Source of the DNA: a virus
Strand: one strand, 5' to 3'
Length of the DNA stretch: 37,162 bases
Virus record (IMG/VR): IMGVR_UViG_3300029922_000175
Location: 1-37,162 of that record
Positions 25,906-31,646 of the stretch are shown piece after piece. Every line of letters begins with the position of its first letter. Position 1 is the stretch's first letter. The notes below the pieces were generated by a model. It saw only the letters and a program-made list of their open reading frames with translations, made no database searches and was not told the DNA's origin. The translations under genes were made by a program, and so were the position numbers.

Positions 25906-25934
25906 ATTATTGCAAAGTTAATTAAACTTGTCAA
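25906..25934 (-). promoter_or_regulatory. Leaderless-type promoter
   Basis: TTGACA, 17 bp, AATAAT, then 6 nt to the ATG of the 67-residue gene. Confidence 0.75.
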
Positions 25935-25951
25935 CTATTTTAGTACATAAT

Positions 25952-26146
25952 TTAATCAGTGCAAGCACTTAATTGACACGGTTCACAATCAAAACAATCG
26001 CCATCTTGGTCCTCAACAATAACGAATTTACGCCCAACTTGTTTGACTCTGCCAGTGAAATCCCCAAAAATATCTTCCGGCAATGCGCGAACATTGACCA
26101 ATTGTCCTTTGTTAAAATCTTCAATTGTATATTGTTTTGTTTTCAT
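25952..26146 (-). CDS. Small acidic Cys-containing protein
   Basis: 64 residues. A beta-barrel-like centre (QLVNVRALPEDIFGDFTG, GRVKQVGRKFVIVEDQDGD) is followed by a C-terminal CFDCEPCQLSAC, four Cys that may bind metal. It has its own leaderless-type promoter. No family assigned. Confidence 0.62.
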   Translation of the reverse strand: MKTKQYTIEDFNKGQLVNVRALPEDIFGDFTGRVKQVGRKFVIVEDQDGDCFDCEPCQLSACTD

Positions 26147-26152
26147 ATAAGT

Positions 26153-26181
26153 AGTGTCTCAAAATTTAATTAAAATGTCAA
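26153..26181 (-). promoter_or_regulatory. Leaderless-type promoter
   Basis: TTGACA, 17 bp, GACACT, 6 nt, ATG. The region matches the next promoter upstream over GAGTTGACATTTTAATTAAA. Confidence 0.65.
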
Positions 26182-26322
26182 CTCTTTTTCCCATTGTACA
26201 ATGTTAGCTTTAATTTCCGCTATTTTACTTTCATTGCGTGTTTTTTCACCCAATAACCACAGCAAATTAGTTTTGGCAAATTGAATTTGAAACCGGAGAT
26301 TTTTTTCGGGTGAATTGTGCAT
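26170..26322 (-). CDS. 50-residue helical microprotein
   Basis: Frame of 50 residues, predicted almost entirely helical (RFQIQFAKTNLLWLLGEK, ESKIAEIKANIVQWEKEL), with a coiled-coil-like pattern. The start is fixed by a promoter whose -10 box ends 6 nt before the ATG. The stop overlaps the next promoter's -35 region. Confidence 0.62.
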   Translation of the reverse strand: MHNSPEKNLRFQIQFAKTNLLWLLGEKTRNESKIAEIKANIVQWEKELTF

Positions 26323-26328
26323 ATAAGT

Positions 26329-26357
26329 ATTGTGGTTTAATTTAATTAAAATGTCAA
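26329..26357 (-). promoter_or_regulatory. Leaderless-type promoter
   Basis: TTGACA, 17 bp, CACAAT, 6 nt, ATG of the 50-residue gene. The -35 overlaps the stop of the 80-residue gene. Confidence 0.72.
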
Positions 26358-26358
26358 C

Positions 26359-26601
26359 TCATTTTGAAACAATTTTTGCCGTTTGCGTGCTTCCGTCCAA
26401 CATGCGGTAAAACACAATTTCCATCCTGTCACTGTTCCAACAAGAAAAGATGAACTTGCGACCTTCAAACAATAAAACCTTTTTGGTTAACTTTTTTACT
26501 TCGTCCCACCCGTTTATTGGAAAGGATAAAAATTCGCGGCCAAAATCAGGCCGGATTGTGTGATTTACAAATATTTCATCGGGGACAATTGTTGCTTTCA
26601 T
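26359..26601 (-). CDS. Hypothetical small protein
   Basis: 80 residues, mixed: VPDEIFVNHTIRPDFGREFL, then a basic VKKLTKKV helix and a beta-rich end (RKFIFSCWNSDRMEIVFYRM). Own promoter, 7 nt from -10 to ATG. No family assigned. Confidence 0.62.
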   Translation of the reverse strand: MKATIVPDEIFVNHTIRPDFGREFLSFPINGWDEVKKLTKKVLLFEGRKFIFSCWNSDRMEIVFYRMLDGSTQTAKIVSK

Positions 26602-26608
26602 GTAAAAG

Positions 26609-26636
26609 AGATTAACAGAATGTTTCTAATTGTCAA
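26609..26636 (-). promoter_or_regulatory. Leaderless-type promoter
   Basis: TTGACA, 16 bp ending CTGT, TAATCT, 7 nt, ATG. The TG before the -10 gives an extended -10 element. Confidence 0.8.
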
Positions 26637-26645
26637 TGATTAAAA

Positions 26646-26837
26646 TTATATTTTGGATTTAATGGCATCCCATTTTAAGCGTTTTTTTTGCCGTAAATCG
26701 CGTATGGCAATTTGTTTTTTAGTCAAGCGATTAGTCCATGGCCAGCATTTTAAACATACCCATGAACCATGTAAAACATAATTAGCCGAACAATTGCAAT
26801 TAGTACATTTTGGCGAGAGTCTGTAATTATTATTCAT
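26646..26837 (-). CDS. Zinc-ribbon small protein
   Basis: 63 residues. Residues 11-31 carry CTNCNC ... WVCLKC, a four-Cys zinc ribbon. The C-terminal half is strongly basic and helical (KKQIAIRDLRQKKRLKWDAI). It may bind nucleic acid. The ATG overlaps the TGA of the 23-residue membrane microgene (ATGA). Confidence 0.62.
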   Translation of the reverse strand: MNNNYRLSPKCTNCNCSANYVLHGSWVCLKCWPWTNRLTKKQIAIRDLRQKKRLKWDAIKSKI

Positions 26838-26905
26838 TTTTTACTTTGTTTGTGCGTCTCATAAGCACCCCAAAAGATAGCAAAGATAATGAAAAAGATT
26901 AACAT
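26834..26905 (-). CDS. 23-residue membrane microprotein
   Basis: Frame MLIFFIIFAIFWGAYETHK plus four residues: one hydrophobic helix with a basic tail. It is coupled to the zinc-ribbon gene by an ATGA overlap, which argues for translation. It lies in the divergent region facing the HNH gene. Confidence 0.45.
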   Translation of the reverse strand: MLIFFIIFAIFWGAYETHKQSKK

Positions 26906-26936
26906 AATTAATTCATGGTAAGATGGCTTAAGTGTA

Positions 26937-26942
26937 TATAAT
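26937..26942 (+). promoter_or_regulatory. -10 box of the HNH gene
   Basis: Perfect TATAAT, 5 nt before the ATG, with a TG three bases upstream. No TTGACA lies at the expected distance, so the -10 must carry most of the activity. The spacing again predicts a leaderless or near-leaderless mRNA. Confidence 0.55.
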
Positions 26943-26947
26943 AAAAT

Positions 26948-27490
26948 ATGATTAAACAAGATTTAATTGGTAAAACATTCGGACAAGGTAAGGTAACAAA
27001 ATTTGTTGGCAATAAAAGGCGCGGTAATACTTCAAACCGTTCTTGTAGGGTGTGGGAATTAACATGTTCTTGTGGTAATACATATCAGGCAATAACAGAA
27101 TTTTTAAATAATGGTGACGTAAGTTCTTGTGGTTGCCAAAAAAAGCTATTTCAAAGACACAACAAAACAAAAACTACAATTTCAAGATACCTTAAACATT
27201 TACGTTATGATGCTAAAGCGCGAAAAAGACAATTTAATATTACTATAGAACAATTAAATGATTTAATGACAAAACAAGATAATAAATGCGCCTTATCTGG
27301 TTTACCCGTTTCTTTTGATGATTCAAGCGCTTCATTAGATAGAATTGACAATAGTCAAGACTATTTTATTAATAATGTCCAATGGGTTCACCGTAAAATT
27401 AATTACATGAAAAATACATTGGAACAAAATGATTTTATTGAATTATGCCGTTTTGTGTCTCTCAAAAATACCGCTCTTTTTAAGAGTTGA
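26948..27490 (+). CDS. HNH homing-type endonuclease
   Basis: 180 residues. The N-terminal half has paired Cys (LTCSCG at 39-43, SSCGCQ at 59-64), a zinc site seen in many phage HNH proteins. The HNH core is at about 110-160: NKCALSG, then SLDRIDNSQDY, NNVQWVH and KINYMKN. Such enzymes nick or cut DNA and often spread by homing. It is one of two plus-strand genes in the window, inserted between minus-strand genes, and its last 48 bp overlap the 3' end of the convergent Gp88-like gene. This fits invasion by a mobile gene. I see no intron or intein around it. Confidence 0.85.
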   Translation: MIKQDLIGKTFGQGKVTKFVGNKRRGNTSNRSCRVWELTCSCGNTYQAITEFLNNGDVSSCGCQKKLFQRHNKTKTTISRYLKHLRYDAKARKRQFNITIEQLNDLMTKQDNKCALSGLPVSFDDSSASLDRIDNSQDYFINNVQWVHRKINYMKNTLEQNDFIELCRFVSLKNTALFKS

Positions 27491-28183
27491 TAAGGCTTTA
27501 CTGGCTAAAGATTTAGCTGGTTGCTGTCCATGAAGCAACAAGGCGAAAGATTTATCGCCCAAAGCATGAGTGTCGTTATGGTCTATTTCCAAGCCCTTGT
27601 CTTTTGCAGCTTGTTCTGTAAAGACTACTTCCGCGCATTTTAGGTTATATTCGGCAATGAGATTGTCATAACGTCCGCCGCGTGAAGCAGTTATATAAAA
27701 ATTACTTGGAATTTCAGCCAATCGTTTTACAATGAAATTAAGCGACTTGCTATAAGCATAAAATTTACGATTAGGATTGCTTTTAGCTACTTCTAACCAA
27801 GCGTCAAAATAAGCTTGGCTAAAGAAGTCGCCGCCGATATGCACGCGACAAATATTGAAATATTCGGGTAAACTCTCATTGATTAATTGAGCAATCGCCG
27901 AATAATCGTTTTTTAATTCGCGGATGGCATTAAAATTGCGCCATACCATTTCGCGCAAAACAGGATAAAGAACTTCTGTGCTTGCCTGAAAACAACGGAA
28001 TAAGGTATGTTTACCATCTTCAATCTTGCCGGTTTTAGGATTAGCTTTGCTAAGGCAATCCAATGCGCCAGGACAAGAAAAACCACTGGGCAAAGAAAAC
28101 GTAATTACTTTGGCTTGCAAGGCAATTTCCATTTTCCGCAACTTGGCGTTTGCGTTACCGAAAGATAACTTGTTTTTAATCAT
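27443..28183 (-). CDS. Gp88-like phage protein
   Basis: 246 residues. The motif order FSLPSGFSCPGALDCLSKA, followed by FRCFQASTEVLYP and VLREMVWRNFNAIREL, matches the phage 'gene product 88' type family. Members have conserved Cys and an alpha/beta core (here CRVHIGGDFFSQAYFDAWL). The biochemical role is not established; the Cys pattern suggests a metal or iron-sulphur site. Its promoter is TTGACT/TATTAT with 6 nt to the ATG. The 3' end overlaps the convergent HNH gene by 48 bp. Confidence 0.72.
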   Translation of the reverse strand: MIKNKLSFGNANAKLRKMEIALQAKVITFSLPSGFSCPGALDCLSKANPKTGKIEDGKHTLFRCFQASTEVLYPVLREMVWRNFNAIRELKNDYSAIAQLINESLPEYFNICRVHIGGDFFSQAYFDAWLEVAKSNPNRKFYAYSKSLNFIVKRLAEIPSNFYITASRGGRYDNLIAEYNLKCAEVVFTEQAAKDKGLEIDHNDTHALGDKSFALLLHGQQPAKSLASKALSTLKKSGIFERHKTA

Positions 28184-28189
28184 GGGAAT

Positions 28190-28217
28190 ATAATATAAGA
28201 TTTTTATCGAAAGTCAA
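28190..28217 (-). promoter_or_regulatory. Leaderless-type promoter of the Gp88-like gene
   Basis: TTGACT, 16 bp, TATTAT, 6 nt, ATG. The -35 overlaps the end of the upstream gene. Confidence 0.8.
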
Positions 28218-28474
28218 ATCTTTTTTATTTTGCGTAAAAATTTTGTGGCATAAGGCGGACGTGCATTTAATTGCAATCCAACGCCAATATCCACAAGTTC
28301 AAAACCTTTTGGAACTTTTGGCGCTGGCACCTCATAACCAGAATACCATTCATCGTCGATTACGGTTCCACCGTTATAAGTATAAGAAACGGGAAAAACG
28401 ACTAAATGACTATTCAACCACCGTTCGGTTTTTTCAAGTTTTGGCCGTTTACAAATAAAGGGTTTGTGTTCCAT
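28214..28474 (-). CDS. Hypothetical small protein
   Basis: 86 residues, beta-rich: VVFPVSYTYNGGTVIDDEWY, GYEVPAPKVPKGFELVDIG, with basic ends. Own promoter, 7 nt from -10 to ATG. No family recognised. Confidence 0.62.
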   Translation of the reverse strand: MEHKPFICKRPKLEKTERWLNSHLVVFPVSYTYNGGTVIDDEWYSGYEVPAPKVPKGFELVDIGVGLQLNARPPYATKFLRKIKKI

Positions 28475-28481
28475 ACGTGTG

Positions 28482-28509
28482 ATAATATCAGAGTTTTAAT
28501 TTAAGTCAA
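28482..28509 (-). promoter_or_regulatory. Leaderless-type promoter
   Basis: TTGACT, 16 bp ending CTGA, TATTAT, 7 nt, ATG. Confidence 0.8.
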
Positions 28510-28730
28510 CTTTTAAATGTTTCCTTAAGTTGTTTTGTTGTCGGCTGTTTCCAATTGAGTATCTTGCCTGTTTCGATGTCAATTTCCAAAATGACATAAT
28601 CGCCATAATGTTCACCGGGGAAAAAATCAGGCACGTAGCCATCATATTCACCAACGATTTTGTTGTCTTCCCGCAAAAATGCGGAAAACAGGTTAGAGCA
28701 TTTTGCTGAAATATGTATTGTCTTTGTCAT
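28506..28730 (-). CDS. Conserved small phage protein (YDGYVP motif)
   Basis: 74 residues with EYDGYVPDFFPGEHYGDYV followed by ILEIDIETGKILNW. The YDGYVP..P..HYGDY..L.ID..TG.I.NW pattern recurs, from memory, in small proteins of many unrelated phages and has no known function. Own promoter. Confidence 0.7.
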   Translation of the reverse strand: MTKTIHISAKCSNLFSAFLREDNKIVGEYDGYVPDFFPGEHYGDYVILEIDIETGKILNWKQPTTKQLKETFKS

Positions 28731-28738
28731 ATATAAAT

Positions 28739-28766
28739 AAATTAACAGAATTTTAGATTAAGTCAA
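28739..28766 (-). promoter_or_regulatory. Leaderless-type promoter
   Basis: TTGACT, 16 bp ending CTGT, TAATTT, 8 nt, ATG. Confidence 0.75.
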
Positions 28767-28776
28767 AGCAAATCTA

Positions 28777-28977
28777 TTAAATTTCTTCAAGATTTATTCC
28801 CCAATTTGCACGTGCAAACCTTTTAAGAGGGTGAATCATTCGGTCGCTCCCGACATGGGCAGAGTAGAAAGGCTGATTAGGGTCACTTGGATAAATCTTG
28901 ACCGTGCTGGCTTTGGTATAGTTTAGCCGGAATCCCCGTTTCTCCAATGCTTTGAGTATTTGATTAGCGTTTTTCAT
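28777..28977 (-). CDS. HicA/YcfA-like small protein
   Basis: 66 residues. QILKALEKRGFRLNY followed by KIYPSDPNQPFYSAHVG resembles the small alpha-beta-beta RNA-binding fold of HicA/YcfA proteins, but the usual G-S-H motif is replaced by A-S-T, and no HicB-like antitoxin is adjacent. It is therefore more likely a phage relative of the fold than a toxin. It lies 6 bp after the basic 35-residue gene and is co-transcribed. Confidence 0.5.
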   Translation of the reverse strand: MKNANQILKALEKRGFRLNYTKASTVKIYPSDPNQPFYSAHVGSDRMIHPLKRFARANWGINLEEI

Positions 28978-28983
28978 ATTTGA

Positions 28984-29091
28984 TTAGTTTCTGAATTTCA
29001 TTTTGCGGGTGTATTTGGTTTTATTGGGAATCACCTTGGTTGCGGGATTCATTATTCCCCATGACCGTCTAATTTTTACTTTAATTTTCAT
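28984..29091 (-). CDS. Small very basic conserved phage peptide
   Basis: 35 residues, about one third Lys/Arg: KIRRSWGIMNPATKVIPN then KTKYTRKMKFR. From memory, the R-[S/T]-WG.xNP.T+V....K.Y.RK pattern is seen in small proteins of many phages. A TATAAT box ends 8 nt before the ATG. Confidence 0.62.
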   Translation of the reverse strand: MKIKVKIRRSWGIMNPATKVIPNKTKYTRKMKFRN

Positions 29092-29099
29092 AAACACAC

Positions 29100-29112
29100 A
29101 TTATAAAGTCAA
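29100..29112 (-). promoter_or_regulatory. TATAAT box abutting a TTGACT box
   Basis: TTGACT and TATAAT occur 1 nt apart, 8 nt before the ATG at 29091. They cannot be used together as a normal promoter. The TATAAT is perfect and well placed for a leaderless start; the -35 would have to be elsewhere. Confidence 0.4.
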
Positions 29113-29310
29113 TCACAAAACACAAAATTCAATCGCTAGTTCATTTGCTGTTACCAGTTCATATTGTAAGTGACGCCATTGAATGTATTCTGCGCGGTCA
29201 ATGCGCTTGCATACATCGGTTTTAATAACAAACTCAGCATGGGGATTATCGCGAATCCAGTCAATTTCATCTTCAACAAGATACCAAACAGCGGGAATGA
29301 GTTTTTTCAT
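29113..29310 (-). CDS. Hypothetical acidic small protein
   Basis: 65 residues: VWYLVEDEIDWIRDNPHAEF, then a RIDRAEYIQWRHLQYELV helix. No motif recognised. Own promoter with 7 nt between -10 and ATG. Confidence 0.62.
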   Translation of the reverse strand: MKKLIPAVWYLVEDEIDWIRDNPHAEFVIKTDVCKRIDRAEYIQWRHLQYELVTANELAIEFCVL

Positions 29311-29317
29311 ATAAATG

Positions 29318-29345
29318 AGATTATCAGAATAATAAAATTAGTCAA
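29318..29345 (-). promoter_or_regulatory. Leaderless-type promoter
   Basis: TTGACT, 16 bp ending CTGA, TAATCT, 7 nt, ATG. Confidence 0.82.
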
Positions 29346-29353
29346 TAATTAAA

Positions 29354-29584
29354 TTAAACCAATTGTAAACTAACCCTAGCCAATGGAAAATGAGTATAAC
29401 CAATAATAGTTATGATTGTCATATCATCATCTATACTAAATTCTATTATCGAATTCCATATTTCAGCAATATTCGTTCGAGTTTGATTATCCCAAACTCT
29501 GATTATTTTAGTACCATTACTTCCTAAAGCAACGTATTGGCCTTTGTGTATATTTGGTAAATTATTTACATCAATTACTTTCAT
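29354..29584 (-). CDS. Hypothetical beta-rich small protein
   Basis: 76 residues: GQYVALGSNGTKIIRVWDN, then IAEIWNSIIEFSIDDDMTII. A small beta-barrel is likely. Own promoter with 6 nt to the ATG. No family recognised. Confidence 0.6.
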   Translation of the reverse strand: MKVIDVNNLPNIHKGQYVALGSNGTKIIRVWDNQTRTNIAEIWNSIIEFSIDDDMTIITIIGYTHFPLARVSLQLV

Positions 29585-29590
29585 ATCTAG

Positions 29591-29618
29591 AACTTACCAT
29601 AATATATTATTTTGTCAA
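29591..29618 (-). promoter_or_regulatory. Leaderless-type promoter
   Basis: TTGACA, 16 bp ending ATGG, TAAGTT, 6 nt, ATG. The -35 overlaps the end of the 54-residue gene. Confidence 0.72.
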
Positions 29619-29771
29619 TATATTATTTGCTTCAATTCGTGCGCGGTTTTTCATTAGGTCTTCAATTAGTTTGGCACCGTGGTACTCAGTCAAATGCGGG
29701 AAGAACCTTTCAGCAAGTGACTTATATAATTTATTTACCCTTTGCGGCTTTAGAATCAGTATGTGTTTCAT
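29607..29771 (-). CDS. 54-residue protein overlapping its upstream neighbour
   Basis: The frame starts at ATG 29771 inside the last 41 bases of the 99-residue gene and reads MKHILILKPQRVNKLYKSL, then AERFFPHLTEYHGAKLIEDL and a basic RARIEANNILTK end. It is a well-behaved helical, amphipathic sequence, so a real overlapping gene is likely. The stop lies in the next promoter. Confidence 0.6.
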   Translation of the reverse strand: MKHILILKPQRVNKLYKSLAERFFPHLTEYHGAKLIEDLMKNRARIEANNILTK

Positions 29772-30030
29772 TGATAACTTTCTTTGCTACTGCTTTATCA
29801 TATTCCTCCTCGGCCTTTTCAATCACACTTTTTACGAAAACGCGCACATTGGAATATTCCGTAGGCTCACCGCGAATGATTCGATTCGGCTTTGACAAAT
29901 TTGCAGTAAGCTCTTCTTGCTTTTCCTTTTCCAACTTATCAAACAAAACAGAATAGTAATGTTTGTAAAAGTCAGGAAGCGTATTTAGCGCGGGAACAGT
30001 CGTTTTTGGATTTTGTTTGGGATTACTCAT
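29731..30030 (-). CDS. Hypothetical charged helical protein
   Basis: 99 residues with a helical centre (YYSVLFDKLEKEKQEELTAN) and a helical tail (FVKSVIEKAEEEYDKAVAKK). No motif recognised. A TAATCT box ends 6 nt before the ATG, but no TTGACA is visible at the right distance. Confidence 0.6.
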   Translation of the reverse strand: MSNPKQNPKTTVPALNTLPDFYKHYYSVLFDKLEKEKQEELTANLSKPNRIIRGEPTEYSNVRVFVKSVIEKAEEEYDKAVAKKVINETHTDSKAAKGK

Positions 30031-30090
30031 AAAATTAGATTATTTACATTTATTTAATTAAAATAGGGCTAAAAAACATCAAATACCTTA

Positions 30091-30399
30091 TTATTTGCGA
30101 TATTTTCGTTTCAATTTAGCATCCCATTTGCGCCTAAGTTTACACACAACTTTCCATAATGCAACACCAATCGTACCTTCTAGCTTAATTATTTGACGCT
30201 CAGTTAAATCGGGGAGAGTAATGTGCATGAACTCATGATAGCTGGTCAAAAATATTTCCTTATTTGATTGGTTTGGGTCTACTTCTATTCGGTGCGCTTT
30301 ATCGTAGGCAAGTCCTACAATCGTAACGTTTTCGTCTTCATCACTCAAATCCTTGAAGGAAGTGCGCGGCTTCTTGATTACTACTCTTGATGCAGGCAT
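30091..30399 (-). CDS. Small HExxH protein, putative metallopeptidase-like
   Basis: 102 residues. LTSYHEFMHITLPDL holds a His55-Glu56-x-x-His59 motif, the zinc site of many metallopeptidases, followed by ERQIIKLEGTIGVALWKVV. The protein is short for an active protease, and no third ligand can be assigned with certainty. The C-terminus is very basic (CKLRRKWDAKLKRKYRK). It lies 67 bp downstream of the foldable repeat element at 30466-30566, which would form its leader. Confidence 0.6.
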   Translation of the reverse strand: MPASRVVIKKPRTSFKDLSDEDENVTIVGLAYDKAHRIEVDPNQSNKEIFLTSYHEFMHITLPDLTERQIIKLEGTIGVALWKVVCKLRRKWDAKLKRKYRK

Positions 30400-30448
30400 G
30401 AAACTATTTACAACCAGTAAAGAGAAAATAGATTATTTATTTGAATTA

Positions 30449-30586
30449 TTTTTGTTTAATTTAAAGCTGGTCGGGTGCGACGAGTGAGTAGGCATGCTTT
30501 TACCTGTTTACATCAGGGCATCTATGACGGCTCTTTATTGTGTAAATACAATATCACCCAACCAGCAAAATTTTTTGTTTAATTTA
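30449..30586 (-). repeat. Foldable element with inverted ends and flanking direct repeats
   Basis: Two exact 15-bp direct repeats, TTTTTGTTTAATTTA (30449-30463 and 30572-30586), bracket a 101-nt core. The core ends are 12-bp inverted repeats, GCTGGTCGGGTG (30466-30477) and CACCCAACCAGC (30555-30566). On the minus strand their one mismatch becomes a G-U pair. Inside, TATTGT/ACAATA gives a hairpin. TAGATGC..CCTG pairs with CAGG..GCAT(GC)CTA to give a second arm, so the RNA folds as a three-way junction. No reading frame is present. It could be a MITE-like insertion with target duplication or a structured regulatory RNA before the HExxH gene. Confidence 0.55.
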
Positions 30587-30763
30587 TTAATCGGCGCATT
30601 CGTCGATGCTACCTAATTCGTTATTTCCGCGCCAACACATCCATTTCCAACCAATCACAGCAATCAAACACCATACAGCAAAAACACCTATCATAAAACA
30701 AGCATAAACAAACCTCAATTTATCTTCAAGGAGTGTTTTGTATAGATTTTTAATTATTTTCAT
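30587..30763 (-). CDS. Single-helix membrane protein
   Basis: 58 residues from ATG 30763; an upstream extension exists but overlaps the previous gene more. A basic helix (KIIKNLYKTLLEDKLRF) is followed by a membrane segment FVYACFMIGVFAVWCLIAVI and a hydrophilic acidic tail. Its start overlaps the end of the 54-residue gene by 14 bp. Function unknown. Confidence 0.55.
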   Translation of the reverse strand: MKIIKNLYKTLLEDKLRFVYACFMIGVFAVWCLIAVIGWKWMCWRGNNELGSIDECAD

Positions 30764-30914
30764 ACAACCAAAGTTCAGCATCAGTAAACGTACTATAACA
30801 AACATTTAAATTACTACGTTTATTAAGTGTCCTATCTTTAAAATTTCTCCAAAATAGGAACTTCTTGTATTGACAGTAATACATTCCATTTTGGTATTTA
30901 ATTCGTGTTTTCAT
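30750..30914 (-). CDS. 54-residue basic protein
   Basis: Frame MKTRIKYQNGMYYCQYKKF, then WRNFKDRTLNKRSN and a YSTFTDAELWLYENN end. It is rich in aromatics and basic residues. It follows the zinc-ribbon gene by 10 bp and overlaps the membrane-protein gene by 14 bp. Confidence 0.6.
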   Translation of the reverse strand: MKTRIKYQNGMYYCQYKKFLFWRNFKDRTLNKRSNLNVCYSTFTDAELWLYENN

Positions 30915-30924
30915 ATTCGTTTAA

Positions 30925-31083
30925 TTAACAGGGGCGACCACAATTTGGGCAAACGGCGCGACCATTGCGGGCAAAATTCACCTTTGAATTACAACGTGGG
31001 CAAAAACCAAAACTAACCCAAACTAAACGCTTTACAAAAGTTAACTTATAACCAATCCATGATTTAACGCGCACTGTCGCCAC
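30925..31083 (-). CDS. C-terminal zinc-ribbon frame, possibly fused to the upstream helix
   Basis: 52-residue frame with no ATG; the best start is GTG 31083. It contains GFCPRCNSKVNFARNGRAVC (26-45) and then PNCGRPC, a clear zinc ribbon with CxxC pairs. The upstream 25-residue membrane frame (31064-31141) is in another frame. A one-base shift at the T10 run would join them into one membrane-anchored zinc-ribbon protein. Either an assembly indel, a frameshift mutation or translation from GTG explains it. Confidence 0.55.
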   Translation of the reverse strand: MATVRVKSWIGYKLTFVKRLVWVSFGFCPRCNSKVNFARNGRAVCPNCGRPC

Positions 31084-31141
31084 CAAGTAGAAACACCAAA
31101 AAAAAAATCACAATTAAACAAATGTTTTCTATGAATCGCAT
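31064..31141 (-). CDS. 25-residue membrane microprotein or N-terminal half of a split gene
   Basis: Frame MRFIENICLIVIFFLVFLLG followed by GDSAR: one membrane helix. It overlaps the zinc-ribbon frame. See the entry at 30925 for the possible fusion at the ten-T homopolymer (31098-31107). Confidence 0.45.
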   Translation of the reverse strand: MRFIENICLIVIFFLVFLLGGDSAR

Positions 31142-31163
31142 AAATTTATTAAATTAAATTAAA

Positions 31164-31195
31164 TTTGTGGCCGACGAGTTACCGCCGACCACAAA
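31164..31195 (-). promoter_or_regulatory. 13-bp leader hairpin
   Basis: On the minus strand TTTGTGGTCGGCG and CGTCGGCCACAAA pair fully (two G-U wobbles) around a GTAACT loop. On the plus strand the wobbles become mismatches, which points to function as minus-strand RNA. It lies in the leader between the promoter at 31231 and the ATG at 31141. No U-run follows, only AT-rich sequence. Confidence 0.6.
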
Positions 31196-31230
31196 TGGGA
31201 ACCATCACCGAGGTCTCATGTAACAAATAC

Positions 31231-31259
31231 AGAATAGCAGTTATTTCACCCAACGTCAA
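31231..31259 (-). promoter_or_regulatory. Promoter, TATTCT type, with short upstream frame
   Basis: TTGACG, 17 bp, TATTCT. An ATG 11 nt after the -10 reads ATG-AGA-CCT-CGG-TGA, a four-codon frame. The leader then contains the 13-bp hairpin. Confidence 0.6.
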
Positions 31260-31267
31260 ATATTTAT

Positions 31268-31351
31268 TTACTTTTTGTTTTGTTTGTTCCAGTTTCGGCA
31301 CTCTAAAAAAACGCCGTACAACACAATACCAGCACAGATAAGTAATAGCAT
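31268..31351 (-). CDS. 27-residue membrane microprotein
   Basis: Frame MLLLICAGIVLYGVFLECR followed by a basic NWNKQNKK tail: one short membrane helix. It follows the 51-residue membrane gene by 12 bp and probably shares its transcript. Confidence 0.42.
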   Translation of the reverse strand: MLLLICAGIVLYGVFLECRNWNKQNKK

Positions 31352-31363
31352 AAAATTTTTGTT

Positions 31364-31519
31364 TTATTCTTCACTACAGTAATCCGCCCATGCCAACGCG
31401 AAGAATGCTAAAGACGCTGTTGCTAAAGTAGTTATTTGATTCTTGTCGGCACTCATAAAAGACAGAATACCAAAACAAACAAAAGAGATAGTATAGATTC
31501 TATATTTTCTTATTTTCAT
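31364..31519 (-). CDS. Small membrane protein
   Basis: 51 residues with a basic N-terminus (MKIRKYRIY), a hydrophobic segment TISFVCFGILSFMS and a second weaker one ATASLAFFALAWA, ending acidic. The start is fixed by a promoter with 7 nt from -10 to ATG. Confidence 0.6.
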   Translation of the reverse strand: MKIRKYRIYTISFVCFGILSFMSADKNQITTLATASLAFFALAWADYCSEE

Positions 31520-31526
31520 TGGGAGT

Positions 31527-31555
31527 ACATTAACAGAGAAGGAAGCTTAAATCAA
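31527..31555 (-). promoter_or_regulatory. Leaderless-type promoter
   Basis: TTGATT, 17 bp ending CTGT, TAATGT, 7 nt, ATG. Confidence 0.7.
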
Positions 31556-31593
31556 GTGTTTTTTTTGTTTTTTTTTCTTGACTTTTGGTTTTA

Positions 31594-31611
31594 TTTATTT
31601 AATTAAATAAA
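31594..31611. repeat. 18-bp AT palindrome
   Basis: TTTATTTAATTAAATAAA, perfectly palindromic, directly beside the G-free tract. Possible unwinding or protein-binding site. Confidence 0.6.
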
Positions 31612-31646
31612 AATTGAGCACAACCCACCAACAAATCTAATTAAAA

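Noticed and set aside
28777-28977. HicA-type toxin of a toxin-antitoxin pair
   Set aside because: The G-S-H motif is missing and no HicB-like neighbour exists; the adjacent gene is a very short basic peptide.
30466-30566. Hammerhead ribozyme in the three-way junction
   Set aside because: CTGATG is present but the full CTGANGA and GAAA core with a cleavage triplet is not found on either strand.
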